DNA of 34,306 nucleotides from Cyclobacteriaceae bacterium (GCA_025055435.1 JANWWN010000032.1:1-34306), one strand, 5' to 3'. Shown: positions 1 to 10,900, numbered from the stretch's first letter. Numbers and translations: made by a program. The notes: generated by a model not told the origin, from the sequence alone.

Positions 1-954
1 CGAAGTAGATGGCTTGAAGCCGGTGTCACGCATCAGGTCATTTACATCGGCATAGGTTTCCGGTACATCGCCATCCTGAATGGGAAGGAAATTTTTTTCT
101 GCCTTGCGGCCCAGTTTTTCTTCGAGAACTTCAATAAACCGCATCAGTTCCACCGGACTGTTATTGCCAATGTTATACAACCTGTAAGGGGCAAAGCTGG
201 TGGCTGGGTCCGGGTGCATGCCACTCCAGTTTGCATCGGGCTGCGGAATACGCGGCAACAGGCGCACCAGGCCTTCAACAATATCATCAATGTATGTGAA
301 GTCGCGTTTCATCCGCCCATAGTTATACACATCTATAGGCCTTCCTTCCAGTATGGCTTTGGTAAAGAGAAACAACGCCATATCCGGACGACCCCAGGGA
401 CCATACACCGTAAAAAATCGCAAACCCGTAGTTGGTATTTTATAGAGAGCCGCATAGGTATGTGCCATCAGCTCGTTGGCCTTTTTGGTGGCAGCATAAA
501 GCGAAATGGGGTGGTCCACATTATCGTGCACCGAAAAAGGCTGTTTGGTATTGGCACCATATACCGAGCTGGTGGAAGCATACACCAGATGCTCCGGCAT
601 GCGATGGCGGCACGCTTCCAGTATATTCAGAAAACCATACACATTGCTGTCGAGGTAAGCATACGGATTTTTCAATGAATAGCGTACCCCTGCCTGAGCG
701 GCCAGATGAACCACATAGTGAAAGCCGTTGCCAAAAATTTCATCAATAACCGGTTTGTCGGTAAGGTTTGCTTTTACGAATGTAAAACCGGGATTGGACA
801 TCAGCTTTTCCAGCCGGGCCTGCTTCAGGTTTACATCATAATAATCATTCAGATTATCCAGGCCGGTTACGCGGTAACCATCGGCAAGCAACCGGTTAGC
901 AAGATGAAAACCGATAAAGCCGGCAGCACCCGTTATCAAAACATTTTTTTTCAT
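1..954 (-). CDS. UDP-glucuronate 4-epimerase-like SDR enzyme (3' end outside window)
   Basis: An extended short-chain dehydrogenase that would interconvert UDP-glucuronate and UDP-galacturonate for surface polysaccharide synthesis in the cytoplasm. Reading from the ATG at 954 gives [17 protein letters not shown], with the NAD-binding GxxGxxG, an N-D-Y-Y-D stretch near residue 40, a serine-rich STSSVYG, and the catalytic YAATK (YxxxK) near residue 150. [15 protein letters not shown] and the [11 protein letters not shown] stretch follow, both typical of the UDP-glucuronate epimerase (CapI/WbpP-like) branch. 318 codons are present without a stop; the family usually has about 320-350 residues, so only the last residues are missing. 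It is divergent from ccmB, with 70 bases between the start codons. Family assignment is firm; the exact sugar substrate is inferred. Confidence 0.9.
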   Translation of the reverse strand, partial: MKKNVLITGAAGFIGFHLANRLLADGYRVTGLDNLNDYYDVNLKQARLEKLMSNPGFTFVKANLTDKPVIDEIFGNGFHYVVHLAAQAGVRYSLKNPYAYLDSNVYGFLNILEACRHRMPEHLVYASTSSVYGANTKQPFSVHDNVDHPISLYAATKKANELMAHTYAALYKIPTTGLRFFTVYGPWGRPDMALFLFTKAILEGRPIDVYNYGRMKRDFTYIDDIVEGLVRLLPRIPQPDANWSGMHPDPATSFAPYRLYNIGNNSPVELMRFIEVLEEKLGRKAEKNFLPIQDGDVPETYADVNDLMRDTGFKPSTS

Positions 955-1024
955 GCAGGCATACGGAAAGACGGCAAAGCTAATAATTATTGGGTTGGAA
1001 GCGCTAATTTGGCAACTTTGGCAC

Positions 1025-1690
1025 ATGACCGGCAGGATACTGGTTTTACTACACAAAGAATGGCTGCTTGAGTTGAGAAGAAAGTCCGTAATTGCCGGAC
1101 TGGGTCTTTATCTTTTCAGTCTGGTGTTTATTTGCTACCTCACTTTTGCGCTGCATCAACAGGCGTTGAATAAAGTTACCTGGGCTGCTTTGTATTGGCT
1201 AACCGTTCTTTTTTCCGTAGTGAATGCCGCAGCAAAAAGTTTTATTGGCGAACGTAGCGGTATTTTTCTCTACCTGTACACCGTAGCTTCGGCAGAGCAG
1301 GTGTTGCTTGCCAAATTAATCTACAATACCATCTTGTCGTGCCTGATGGCCCTGGCCGGATTCGTATTATTTGCCGTATTCATCTTCAATCCCGTTCAGG
1401 ACGTTTACCTTTTTTTGTTGATTGTTTTGTTAGCCTGCGCAGGTTTTGCCTCCTCGCTAACGCTCATATCGGGTATTGCTTCAAAGGCATCGAACAGCAA
1501 TGTTTTGATGGCTGTTTTGGGATTTCCGGTTGTGATTTCCATACTGCTTATAGCAATTCGCGCTACGCGCAATGCACTGGACGGACTGGGGCGCTCTTCA
1601 TCCACAGATGATGTGCTTATACTGGTGGCAATAAATGCGATAGCCGGTGCCATGGCGTATATTTTGTTCCCGTATATTTGGCGCAGTTAA
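1025..1690 (+). CDS. ccmB: CcmB, heme exporter permease subunit
   Basis: Inner-membrane permease of the CcmAB ABC machinery of system I cytochrome c maturation, which drives release of heme-loaded CcmE. I chose the ATG at 1025 ([13 protein letters not shown]), giving 221 residues, the usual length; upstream codons in the same frame run into the divergent epimerase start. About six hydrophobic segments are visible, and the N-terminal [10 protein letters not shown] cytoplasmic motif and the central [17 protein letters not shown] stretch are typical of CcmB. It is first of a ccmB-C-D-E-F series on the plus strand. No ccmA ATPase gene is adjacent, so it must be encoded elsewhere if the system is complete. 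Confidence 0.88.
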   Translation: MTGRILVLLHKEWLLELRRKSVIAGLGLYLFSLVFICYLTFALHQQALNKVTWAALYWLTVLFSVVNAAAKSFIGERSGIFLYLYTVASAEQVLLAKLIYNTILSCLMALAGFVLFAVFIFNPVQDVYLFLLIVLLACAGFASSLTLISGIASKASNSNVLMAVLGFPVVISILLIAIRATRNALDGLGRSSSTDDVLILVAINAIAGAMAYILFPYIWRS

Positions 1691-1767
1691 AAACCAGCTG
1701 GCTTTTCAACAAAAGGGTACGGGTGCTTTGTTTAAATGAAGTATTCAGTCGTACAGAAGTGTAAAGA

Positions 1768-2436
1768 ATGAAAAACGGTTTAAAAATAACGGCCATTGTT
1801 ATCCTGATTTACGTCCACATTGCTGGCCTGCTGATGGATGTGCCCCGCCTGGCTATTCTGAACGAAACCGTCCGTGCCCTTTACTTTCATGTGCCCATGT
1901 GGTTTGGCATGGTGTTGTTATATGTTGCATCCTCTTACTATGCCATACGCTACCTGCGTACCCAGCAACCGGATGATGATGTCCGGGCCGAGTCGTTCGC
2001 TCACACCGGTACGGCTTTTGGTTTGCTCGGCATATTTACCGGCATGTTATGGGCCAACTACACCTGGGGCTCGCCCTGGCATGGCGATCCGAAACAAAAC
2101 GGTGCCGCTATTGCCCTGTTAGTATATCTGGCTTATTTTGTGCTTCGCGGGTCAGTAGAAAACCGCGAGCAGCGTGCACGCCTCAGTGCGGTGTATAACG
2201 TGTTTGCGTTTGCCGCCATGGTGCCGCTTATTTTCATCATCCCACGGCTTACCAGCAGCATGCATCCGGGTAGTGGTGGTAATCCCGGCTTTAATGTGTA
2301 CGACCTGGACAGCCGTATGCGGTTTGTTTTTTATCCGGCAGTGGCAGGTTGGTTTATCGTTGGCTGGTGGATGGCCACGCTTCGTTATCGCCTGAAAAAA
2401 ATCAAAGAAAAACTGGACGAACGCGAATTCGCATGA
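1768..2436 (+). CDS. ccmC: CcmC, heme handling protein of system I
   Basis: Integral membrane protein of the CcmC/CcmF/CcsA heme-handling family that loads heme onto CcmE. 222 residues with six hydrophobic segments. The tryptophan-rich periplasmic motif appears as WGSPWHGDPKQN near residue 110. It keeps the W-G, W, D-P and N positions but is poorer in tryptophan than the classical WWD motif. The two histidines expected to flank it are plausible at HVPMW (about residue 42) and SSMHPGSGG (about residue 165). The stop codon overlaps the ATG of the next gene (ATGA at 2433-2436), indicating translational coupling. It lies 77 bases after ccmB. Confidence 0.9.
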   Translation: MKNGLKITAIVILIYVHIAGLLMDVPRLAILNETVRALYFHVPMWFGMVLLYVASSYYAIRYLRTQQPDDDVRAESFAHTGTAFGLLGIFTGMLWANYTWGSPWHGDPKQNGAAIALLVYLAYFVLRGSVENREQRARLSAVYNVFAFAAMVPLIFIIPRLTSSMHPGSGGNPGFNVYDLDSRMRFVFYPAVAGWFIVGWWMATLRYRLKKIKEKLDEREFA

Positions 2437-2642
2437 AAAAACTCCGCTTAACTTTTCTCTTCATTTTTCTGACTGTCCTGGCAGCCTTTGCCCAGACAGA
2501 TGTGGAAATGGCTGACCGCCTGCGGGCCGACGGAAAAATTTATGTTATCGTGCTGATTATCCTCATTGTGCTGGCTGGCCTGTTCATTTACCTGTTTCTG
2601 ATGGACCGCAAAATCAAAAAGCTGGAAGACCGCCTGAAATAA
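2433..2642 (+). CDS. CcmD-family small membrane protein
   Basis: 69-residue protein starting at the ATG that overlaps the ccmC stop. It has an N-terminal hydrophobic stretch ending in AAFAQ that could be a cleavable signal peptide, then a second membrane segment (about residues 35-55, YVIVLIILIVLAGLFIYLFL) followed by a charged tail DRKIKKLEDRLK. Position between ccmC and ccmE, size and the membrane segment plus basic tail are those of CcmD-like proteins of Bacteroidota. In other bacteria CcmD helps release holo-CcmE from the CcmABC complex. Sequence alone would be weak evidence; context makes the call. Confidence 0.75.
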   Translation: MKKLRLTFLFIFLTVLAAFAQTDVEMADRLRADGKIYVIVLIILIVLAGLFIYLFLMDRKIKKLEDRLK

Positions 2643-2716
2643 GTCACGTGCCCGGATGCTGGTAATCCCATCGGCACGGGTTAATTTTGCACACCGGATT
2701 TAAGCGGGCAAAGGGT

Positions 2717-3121
2717 ATGAAAAAATCGCACATTTTTCTTTTGATTGTTCTGGCTTCGGCTGTGGCCATCCTGATCACCACCTCGCGCGAGGCCAGCACC
2801 TACGTAACCTTTACGGAAGCCTATCAGATGGCCTCCCAGGGTAATACGCGCAGCATTCATGTAGTGGGCGAATTGAAAAAAAACGAGCAGGGCGAAGTAG
2901 TGGGAATAGAGCCGGGTGCCGATAAGGTCTCTTTTTCTTTTATCATGGTGGATGACAACGGACGGGAGCAGACGGTATTTTACAACCAACCCATGCCCCA
3001 GGATTTTATGCGTTCGGAAAAAGTTGTGGTTATCGGCCGCTACAAGGGCAACATTTTCTATGCCGAAAAGATTTTGTTGAAGTGTCCTTCCAAATACCAG
3101 GAAAATACCGTGAACGTGTAA
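2717..3121 (+). CDS. ccmE: CcmE, periplasmic heme chaperone (CxxxY variant)
   Basis: Membrane-anchored heme chaperone that carries heme from CcmC to CcmF. 134 residues starting MKKSHIFLLIVLAS (ATG 2717), with one N-terminal membrane anchor and an OB-fold beta domain (VVGELKK, VSFSFIMVDDNG, MRSEKVVVIGRY). In the classical protein the heme-attaching residue is the His of an HxxxY motif. Here the same place reads KCPSKYQEN, that is Cys123 and Tyr127, so this is the cysteine (CxxxY) form known from some other bacteria and archaea. A -7-like box, TAATTTTG, occurs at 2682-2689, so ccmE-ccmF might also be transcribed separately, although no matching -33 element is visible. Confidence 0.9.
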   Translation: MKKSHIFLLIVLASAVAILITTSREASTYVTFTEAYQMASQGNTRSIHVVGELKKNEQGEVVGIEPGADKVSFSFIMVDDNGREQTVFYNQPMPQDFMRSEKVVVIGRYKGNIFYAEKILLKCPSKYQENTVNV

Positions 3122-3182
3122 ACCCTGCGGGTGTGCAGGTTTGTTTTATTCTTGAACTTTTAATCCCGTAAGGGAAATATCT

Positions 3183-5717
3183 ATGCATTATTTCATCGGC
3201 AACCTCGGACATTTTTTTACAGTTACTTCGTTCGTTACCGCCTTGTTGGCGGCATTTTCTTACTACCGAGCAACCCGCAGTCAGCAGCCGGATATTCGGC
3301 AAGAATGGACCACAAACGGGCGCATTATCTTCCTCATTCACTCATTGGCCGTTCTGGGAACCATTCTTTCGCTGTTTGTCATCATCTACAATCACTATTT
3401 CGAATATTATTATGCCTACACCTACTCCGACCGCAGGTTGCCCGCACATTATCTGTTTTCAACATTCTGGAACGGACAGGAAGGAAGCTTTTTGCTGTGG
3501 ATTTTCTGGCATACCATACTGGGTATTATACTCATACGCACCAACCGCTTCTGGGAAGCACCCGTTCTCACGGTGTTTGCAGCCGTTCAGGCTTTTCTTA
3601 CTTCCATGATTTTAGGGGTAGTCATTCCCGGTCTGGAGTTAAAAATCGGAAGCTCGCCCTTCATATTATTACGCGATGCCATCAACGATCCCATCTTTAC
3701 CGTTCAGCCGGATTTCATTCCGGCCGATGGACAGGGACTTAATCCGTTATTGCAAAATTACTGGATGGTAATTCACCCACCTGTGTTGTTTCTGGGCTTT
3801 GCCTCCACATTGGTGCCTTTTTCTTTCTGCTTAGCCGGTTTGTGGACACGCAAGTATCGCGATTGGATTCGGCCGGCACTTCCCTGGGCTATTTTCTCCG
3901 GTGCTTCATTAGGCCTGGGTATCTTGCTGGGCGGCTACTGGGCCTATGAAACACTAAACTTTGGCGGCTATTGGAACTGGGACCCGGTAGAAAATGCCGT
4001 TTATGTTCCGTGGCTGGTGCTCATTGCTTCTATCCACACTATGATCAGCTTTAAGAACAGCCAAACTGCTCTTAAGGCTTCCATTGTGCTGGTCATCGCG
4101 GTGTTTGTTCTCATACTTTATTCCACTTTTCTTACGCGCAGCGGCGTGCTGGGCGATGCTTCGGTGCATTCGTTTACCGACCTGGGTCTGTCCGGACAAC
4201 TGCTCATTTACCTGTTCTTCTTCCTGATTGCCGGTGCAGTGCTGGCCGGAGTGCGCTGGAAGGAAATCCCATCGGATGAAAAAGAAGCCTCCGTCTACTC
4301 GCGCGAATTCTGGATTTTCATCGGGGCTTCGGTGTTATGCCTCATGGGCTTTCAGGTGCTGGTGCCTACCTCCTTTCCGGTAGTTAATAAAGTGGCCGGT
4401 TGGTTTGGGCTGAACAGCAACCTGGCCACACCGGCCGATCAGGTAGCTTTTTATTCCAGGTTTCAATTGTGGTTTGCCGTAGCTCTGGCCCTATTATCGG
4501 GAGTCGGGCAGTTTTTCTGGTGGAAGAAGATAGACAAGAAACAGCTTTTTAAAGAACTGTATTATCCCTTCCTGGCCACATTGGTATTGTTTATCCTCAT
4601 TATTACGCTGACCAAGATTTACCAACCGGCTTATTTGATTTTGCTGCTGGCTTCTTTGTTCACCATAAGTGCCAACTTCAAAATACTTTGGAGCGTATTT
4701 CGCAACAGTCCTTCGCTCTCGGGGGGCGCAATAGCCCATATTGGTGTAGGTTTGATGCTGGTGGGCATTTTGTTTTCATCGGGCTACTCGCGCGTGGTAT
4801 CACTCAACAACACGGGTATGCTCATATCGCGTCAGCTAAGCGAAGAGTTTAATCGTGAAAATCTGTTGCTGTTTGTTAACGAACCCCGCGAAATGTTTGG
4901 TTATGAAATTGAATATAAAGGTGAGCGGATAGAGCCGCGGCATAAAAAAGGTTACATCAGCAAACGCGATATTGAATTCACATCGAACCCGTACAAAGTA
5001 ATTGCCCGAAAAGACATCTATTATAAAGGAAGAAAGTTGTTCAATAAAGGTGATGAATTTGAAATCAATCCCGAAAACACGTTTTATGAAATTGAATTTC
5101 GCAAAAACGGTGAAGTGAAATTTGTTCAGTATCCGCGTGTGCAGGTCAATCCGCAGTTTGGCAACATGGCCTCACCCGACATTACCCGCAAGGTAAGTCT
5201 GGACTTATATACGCACGTATCAGCACCCATGACGGAAGAGGCAAAACAGGATTGGAGCGAACGTGAAGAAATACGCATCAAGCGTAATGCCCTGTTTTTC
5301 GCAAACGATTATGTTGCGCGGGTGGAAGAGTTGATGCGGGTGTATAACCTTGCCGGTGAGCCATTGGATTCATCGTTTCTGGCTATCAAGGCCCGAATTA
5401 CGGTAGAAGGCGAACGCGAAAATTACACCGCCGAGCCCGTTTTGATTTTCGGAACCCAGTCGCGTGGCGGCCTGCTGGCCGATGAAATACCTGAGCTGGG
5501 CCTGCGATTTACATTGATGAATGTTCACCCGCAAACCGATGAGCTGACCATTGGTGTGGAGAGCCGCCAGAAAGACTGGGTGGTAATTAAGGCGCTGGAA
5601 AAGCCATGGGTAAATATTCTATGGCTGGGCACGGCCTTACTCATGACCGGCTTCGGTATAGCCATCAGCCGGAGATTCAGGGAGTTCCGGTTAATGCGGG
5701 AAAAGGGACTGGAATAA
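3183..5717 (+). CDS. ccmF: CcmF-type cytochrome c heme lyase
   Basis: 844-residue multi-span protein that receives heme from CcmE and attaches it to apocytochrome c on the periplasmic side. Diagnostic parts are WNGQEGSFLLW (about residue 98) and the tryptophan-rich WWD domain GGYWNWDPVENAVYVPW at about residues 260-276. A further run of membrane helices extends to about residue 545. Then comes a long soluble periplasmic domain (about residues 545-800), and a last helix near the C-terminus precedes a basic tail. It is longer than proteobacterial CcmF (about 640-660). It ends the operon, and its stop codon directly abuts the stop of the convergent permease gene. Confidence 0.93.
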   Translation: MHYFIGNLGHFFTVTSFVTALLAAFSYYRATRSQQPDIRQEWTTNGRIIFLIHSLAVLGTILSLFVIIYNHYFEYYYAYTYSDRRLPAHYLFSTFWNGQEGSFLLWIFWHTILGIILIRTNRFWEAPVLTVFAAVQAFLTSMILGVVIPGLELKIGSSPFILLRDAINDPIFTVQPDFIPADGQGLNPLLQNYWMVIHPPVLFLGFASTLVPFSFCLAGLWTRKYRDWIRPALPWAIFSGASLGLGILLGGYWAYETLNFGGYWNWDPVENAVYVPWLVLIASIHTMISFKNSQTALKASIVLVIAVFVLILYSTFLTRSGVLGDASVHSFTDLGLSGQLLIYLFFFLIAGAVLAGVRWKEIPSDEKEASVYSREFWIFIGASVLCLMGFQVLVPTSFPVVNKVAGWFGLNSNLATPADQVAFYSRFQLWFAVALALLSGVGQFFWWKKIDKKQLFKELYYPFLATLVLFILIITLTKIYQPAYLILLLASLFTISANFKILWSVFRNSPSLSGGAIAHIGVGLMLVGILFSSGYSRVVSLNNTGMLISRQLSEEFNRENLLLFVNEPREMFGYEIEYKGERIEPRHKKGYISKRDIEFTSNPYKVIARKDIYYKGRKLFNKGDEFEINPENTFYEIEFRKNGEVKFVQYPRVQVNPQFGNMASPDITRKVSLDLYTHVSAPMTEEAKQDWSEREEIRIKRNALFFANDYVARVEELMRVYNLAGEPLDSSFLAIKARITVEGERENYTAEPVLIFGTQSRGGLLADEIPELGLRFTLMNVHPQTDELTIGVESRQKDWVVIKALEKPWVNILWLGTALLMTGFGIAISRRFREFRLMREKGLE

Positions 5718-7160
5718 TCAGTATTTCGCCCTGCTGTGTCCGTACAACAGATATATCATTAAACCAATCACGAGCCAGATACCACAGATCAGGAAAGTCA
5801 GCGGATTGAGAAATGCCATTACTCCGCTGCAGCAAATTACGCCTAATATGGGCACGACCGGAAATAAAGGTGTTTTAAACGGCCTGTTCAGTTCGGGATG
5901 GCGGTAACGTAAAATCAACACCCCCAGGCAAACAATTATAAAGGCCAGCAACGTACCAATCGAGACCAATTCGCCCAACACGGTGATAGGCAGTAGGCCG
6001 GATGCAATCAACGCAATGGCGCCGGTTACCAGTGTGGATATATGCGGTGTACCAAAGCGACTGTGTACTTTTGAGAAGGGCTGAAAAAACAATCCATCGT
6101 TGGCCATGGAGTAAAAAATGCGTGTCTGGCCCATCAGCATAACCAGAATTACGGAAGTAAGACCAGCAATGGCACCAATCTTAATCAACGGACTGAGCCA
6201 CTTCAGTGCATCTCCGGTTTTATCGATGGCCACGGCAATCGGTGCCGGTGTGTTCAACTCGGTGTAAGGTGCAATACCGGTCATCACCAGCGAAACGAGA
6301 ATATAAACAATGGTACAGATAAACAGTGAGCCCAGGATACCCCATGGCATATCTTTTTGCGGATTTTTGGCCTCCTGGGCGGCAGTGCTCACTGCATCAA
6401 AACCGATGTAGGCAAAAAAGATAACGGCAGATGCACGAAATATTCCGCTTATACCAAACTGACCAAACGTGCCGGTGTTTTCCGGGATAAACGGCACCCA
6501 GTTATCAGCCACTACATACTGCCATCCGAAAATGATGAAAAGAAAAATTACCGTGAGCTTAATCAACACAACGATGTTATTAAACGTTGCCGATTCTTTG
6601 ATGCCCCGATATAACAAAACAGTTACAATCGTGATGATGAAGGCGGCAGGCAGGTTAAACAAAGCTCCGGTAGCAACCAGATTATGATTTTCATCAAAGG
6701 TTAGTGGCGCATTGGCCAGCTCGGCAGGAATAACCACTCCTATTGAGGCCAGAAAGTTAACCACATAGCCACTCCAGCCCACTGCAACCGTGGAGCCGGC
6801 AAACAGATATTCCAGTACCAATGCCCAGCCGATAATCCATGCCACGCCCCGACCCATCGTGGCATATGAATAAGTATATGCACTACCCGCTATAGGAATC
6901 ATGGCTGCAAATTCGGCATAGCATAAGCCGGCAAAACCACAGGCTAATGCCGATACGATAAATGACAGCGAAACAGCCGGACCTGCATAGATCGCTGCTG
7001 CCTGACCGGTGAGCACAAAAATGCCTGCTCCGATAATAGCTCCTATTCCTAAAGCAATGAGATTGATTTTTCCTAAAGTCCGCTTTAAACCATGCGCATC
7101 GCCCGAGGCTTCCTTCATCAATACCTCCATGGGCTTTTTGTTGAAAAGCTGGTCGGTCAT
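5718..7160 (-). CDS. APC-superfamily amino-acid permease (cationic amino-acid transporter-like)
   Basis: 480-residue secondary transporter with about 12-14 hydrophobic segments. The first helix reads GIGAIIGAGIFVLTG, the glycine-rich APC signature that binds the substrate amino group and carboxylate. PIAGSAYTYSYATMG and FFAYIGFDAVSTAAQEAKNP are conserved marks of the CAT/YfnA branch, which moves cationic or branched amino acids by proton symport. It stands alone between converging ccmF and the ileS-lspA operon, with its own promoter at 7186-7215. The precise substrate cannot be read from sequence. Confidence 0.9.
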   Translation of the reverse strand: MTDQLFNKKPMEVLMKEASGDAHGLKRTLGKINLIALGIGAIIGAGIFVLTGQAAAIYAGPAVSLSFIVSALACGFAGLCYAEFAAMIPIAGSAYTYSYATMGRGVAWIIGWALVLEYLFAGSTVAVGWSGYVVNFLASIGVVIPAELANAPLTFDENHNLVATGALFNLPAAFIITIVTVLLYRGIKESATFNNIVVLIKLTVIFLFIIFGWQYVVADNWVPFIPENTGTFGQFGISGIFRASAVIFFAYIGFDAVSTAAQEAKNPQKDMPWGILGSLFICTIVYILVSLVMTGIAPYTELNTPAPIAVAIDKTGDALKWLSPLIKIGAIAGLTSVILVMLMGQTRIFYSMANDGLFFQPFSKVHSRFGTPHISTLVTGAIALIASGLLPITVLGELVSIGTLLAFIIVCLGVLILRYRHPELNRPFKTPLFPVVPILGVICCSGVMAFLNPLTFLICGIWLVIGLMIYLLYGHSRAKY

Positions 7161-7185
7161 CTTCCGGTTGGGTTTGGTTAACGCC

Positions 7186-7215
7186 TAAAAGTAAAAAGAT
7201 TATCCGGTTGGCAAA
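7186..7215 (-). promoter_or_regulatory. Bacteroidota-type promoter of the APC permease
   Basis: On the minus strand, TTTG (7212-7215) is followed after 18 bases by TACTTTTA (7186-7193). This matches the Bacteroidota sigma-A pattern TTTG-N about 18-TAnnTTTG in all but the last position of the -7 box. It lies 25 bases upstream of the permease ATG. Confidence 0.5.
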
Positions 7216-7251
7216 AAATCTTTCGTTAAAGACGGCTGATGAGAATGGTTG

Positions 7252-7908
7252 CTAATGCGGAAGTTGTTCGCTGGTTTCTTCCGCAGAAGCGGTAACAGCG
7301 GGTGGGTTATCACCGGGCTGTTCGTCCTGATTTTTAAAGAATTTTTTCTGCATGATAAAAATGATCATCACGCCTATGAAGATGAATGAATCAGCCAGAT
7401 TGAATACCGGGCTGAAGAATAAGAAGTAATCGCCACCCACAAAGGGTACCCATTCGGGCCACACAAAATCGAAGAGCGGAAAAAACAACATATCAATTAC
7501 CTGACCGTGAAACCACGGTGTAGGCGAATCCGGTGGAGCGTTGTTCAGCAACACCCCATAAAACGTGCTGTCAATCACATTACCCACCGCTCCGCCAAGT
7601 ATCAGTGCAATGCACAGCAACAGTCCGGGGTGCGCATTGCGTTTGGCAAGGCGGTGCAGATACACGGCAATGCCGATCATGGCGGCAATGCGGAATAGGG
7701 TAAGAGCCAGCTTTCCGAATTCGCTGTTCCACTTTATGCCGAAGGCCATCCCCGGATTTAGTAAATAGTGAATGCGAAACCAGTCGCCCAGCACGTTTAT
7801 TTCTTCATGCAGTTCCATGTTGTTTACCACCAGCATCTTCGATGACTGATCAGCTACTACCACCAGAAAGGCGATGAGAAAATATTTCTGCGACTGGGTC
7901 AGGAGCAT
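7252..7908 (-). CDS. lspA: Lipoprotein signal peptidase (signal peptidase II)
   Basis: Inner-membrane aspartyl protease that cleaves prolipoproteins before the lipidated cysteine. 218 residues with four membrane segments. The catalytic dyad is visible as Asp113 in GGAVGNVIDS and Asp173 in FNLADSFIFIG, and the NPGMAFG motif (residues 51-57) is conserved. The insertion between the two aspartates and the C-terminal hydrophilic tail (NQDEQPGDNPP) make it longer than the E. coli enzyme (164 aa), as is common in Bacteroidota. Its start overlaps the end of ileS by 10 bases, the usual ileS-lspA pairing. The many lipoproteins later in this window are its expected substrates. Confidence 0.95.
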   Translation of the reverse strand: MLLTQSQKYFLIAFLVVVADQSSKMLVVNNMELHEEINVLGDWFRIHYLLNPGMAFGIKWNSEFGKLALTLFRIAAMIGIAVYLHRLAKRNAHPGLLLCIALILGGAVGNVIDSTFYGVLLNNAPPDSPTPWFHGQVIDMLFFPLFDFVWPEWVPFVGGDYFLFFSPVFNLADSFIFIGVMIIFIMQKKFFKNQDEQPGDNPPAVTASAEETSEQLPH

Positions 7909-10900
7909 AACTTAATATTAACGTTAAGGGTCAGTTCATCCAGCTGAACAGAAACCGCGTTGGAAATGTTTTCACGAACTTCCAGGCTCAGGGCCTGGGT
8001 TTCAGTACGAATATACTGCGCGTGACGGTTTAATGCATGCATCAGTTGTTCGCCTTCACCATTGGCCAATGACTTTTTATCCACCTCTATGGCAATTTTA
8101 TCCAGCACCGCAAAACCCATGTCTTTACGAAGGTTTTGAATTCGGTTTACAAAATCGCGGGCCAGGCCTTCCTGTTTCAACTCATCGGTTAACGTAATAT
8201 CCAAAGCCACGGTCAGTCCATTGTCGGTAGCCACCAGCCAGCCGGGAATATCTTCCGAAGTAATCAGCACATCATCCTTGCTTAGCGTGAATCCGTTCTT
8301 TTGCAGGCTGCCCTGCTTTTCCAGTTCGTTGATTTCTTCGCGCGTCAGGGCGTTGATAACCGCGGCTACATCTTTAACCTTGGAACCGTACTGTTTTCCC
8401 AGTCGGGCAAAGTTGGGCTTCGCCTTTTTTATCAGTAACCCGGAAGCATCATCCAGGTACTCGACCGATTTAATGTTTACTTCTGCTTTTATAATGTCTT
8501 CTACGGTGCGGATGCGTTCAGCGAATTTTTCGTCCAGCACCGGCAGCAATATCTGCTTCAGCGGTGTGCGTACTTTTATTTTACTGCCTTTTCGCAAAGC
8601 GTGAACCATGGAGCAGATGCGCTGTGCATAATCCATGCTCTGCTCCAGTTCGGTATTGCGTTGCTCTTTTTCAGGCTGTACCAGGGTGGTTAAATGCACC
8701 GAATCAAACTGAAGGGGTGTGCTATTGGCACGGGCTTTATCGCGGATATTGTCAGTTAAGTTCTTATAAAGCCATTCGGCCATGAACGGTGCAATGGGCG
8801 ACATGAGCTGGGCTGTTACCAACAGGCAGTTGAACAACGTATCGTAAGCTGCCTTTTTGTCTTCCGAAAGTTCACCGCGTGAAGCAGGTTGCCAGAAGCG
8901 TTTGCGGTTCAGGCGCACATACCAGTTCGACAGGTGGTCGCACACAAATTCCTGTATGGCACGTGCAGCACGCGTAGGTTCATAGTCGTTGTAGGCATCG
9001 GTTACCGTGATGATTAACTCCTGCAGGCGCGATAATATCCATTGGTCCAGCAGGGTTCGTGCAGCTTCGGGTGCACTGTTCATTTCATCCTTTACATACC
9101 CATCAATGTTGGCATACAGGGCAAAGAAAGCATAGGTATTGAAGAGCGTACCAAAAAATTTCCGTTGCACTTCTTCCACGCCGGCCAGATTAAACTTCAG
9201 GTTTTCCCACGGTGGCGCATTTTCCACCATGTACCAGCGCACCGCATCGGGACCGTATTTAGCCAACGTATCAAAAGGATTAATAACGTTGCCCAGGCGC
9301 TTGGACATTTTATTGCCATCCTTATCGAGCAGCAGTCCGGTGCTGATTACATTTTTAAAGGCTACGCTGTCATACAGCAGTACCGCCAAAGCATGAAGAG
9401 TGAAGAACCACCCTCGGGTTTGGTCAACGCCCTCGCTAATGAAGTCGGCCGGATACGCTCCCTTCCAACCCTCGTTGAATGGTTCAGGATGATTTTTTTT
9501 CAACAGCTCCGGATTCAGTCCCCATTGGGCATACGGCATGGCCCCGCTGTCGAACCACACGTCCACCAAATCAGGCTCACGATACATGGGCTTACCCGAA
9601 TCGCTCACCAATACCCATTCATCCACAAACGGCCGATGCAAATCAAGTTGGTTGATATGTTCATGCCTCAAAACCGAAGGGTCGGGATTTTTTAAACCGG
9701 CCTGAATGGCTTTGTTAACTTCTTCGCGCAATTCTTCAATGGAGCCAATGCATTTTTCTTCGCTGCCGTCTTTGGTGCGCCATATCGGAAGTGGTGTGCC
9801 CCAGTAGCGCGAACGCGACAGATTCCAGTCAACCAGATTTTCCAGCCAGTTACCAAATCGTCCTGTTCCCGTTGACTCCGGTTTCCAGTTGATGGTTTTG
9901 TTTAGTTCGGCCATGCGCTCCTTCAGCGCGGTAGTCCGAATAAACCACGAATCGAGCGGATAGTATAACACGGGTTTATCCGTACGCCAGCAATGCGGAT
10001 AGGTATGTTCGTATTTTTCAACTTTAAAAGCTTTGTTTTCTTCTTTCAGAATAATGGAGATAATCACATCGGTTGATTTATAATCCGGATGCGTCTCGTC
10101 TTCATCGGTATAATTTTTTACATAGAAGTCATCAGCTGTAAGGGGTTTGTGGGTTTTGATACGGTATTTCTCCACACCTTCTTTCAGTTTCTCCCCGATT
10201 TGGCGTACAAATTTTCCTTTGCGGTCAACCACGGGTACTTCGTTGCCGGCTTCATCTTTCACGGTTAATGGCGGAATGTTGTATTGACGGGCAACCCGGA
10301 AGTCGTCTGCACCAAAGGTGGGCGAAGTGTGTACCACACCGGTTCCTTCATCGGTGGTTACAAAATCCCCCACAACAACCTGAAATGCGTTTTCGGTCAG
10401 GTACAGGGGTGTAAGGTACGGCATGAGTTGTTCGTACCGGATTCCGGCCAGTGATTTTCCGTCCGTTTCCATCACTACTTTCCAGGGAATAACCTTATCA
10501 CCGGGTTGGTAAGCGGAGAGCTCCAGGGTACTGCCTTTCTCGGAAAAATATTTCCCGGTTAAATCTGTAGCCAGAACTACCCTTACCGGCTGATACGTGT
10601 AGGGATTGTACGTATCAATTACGGAATAACGAATTTTTTCTCCTACAGCCAGGGCGGTGTTCGATGGAAGTGTCCACGGTGTGGTAGTCCATGCAAGTAT
10701 GTACACACCAAAGGAAGGCGCCGGTTGAAACAGAAACTCCGATTGTGCATTACGGATGACCCTGAACTGTGCTACAACAGAGGTATCTTTTACGTTTTTG
10801 TACGTGCCGGGCAGGTTGAGCTCGTGCGAGCTGAGGCCAGTGCCGGCCGCAGGTGAATAAGGTTGTATGGTATATCCCTTGTACAGCAGGCCTTTGTTAT

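Noticed and set aside
214-678. Open plus-strand frames inside the epimerase region
   Set aside because: They are shadows of the minus-strand epimerase, whose motifs are unmistakable.
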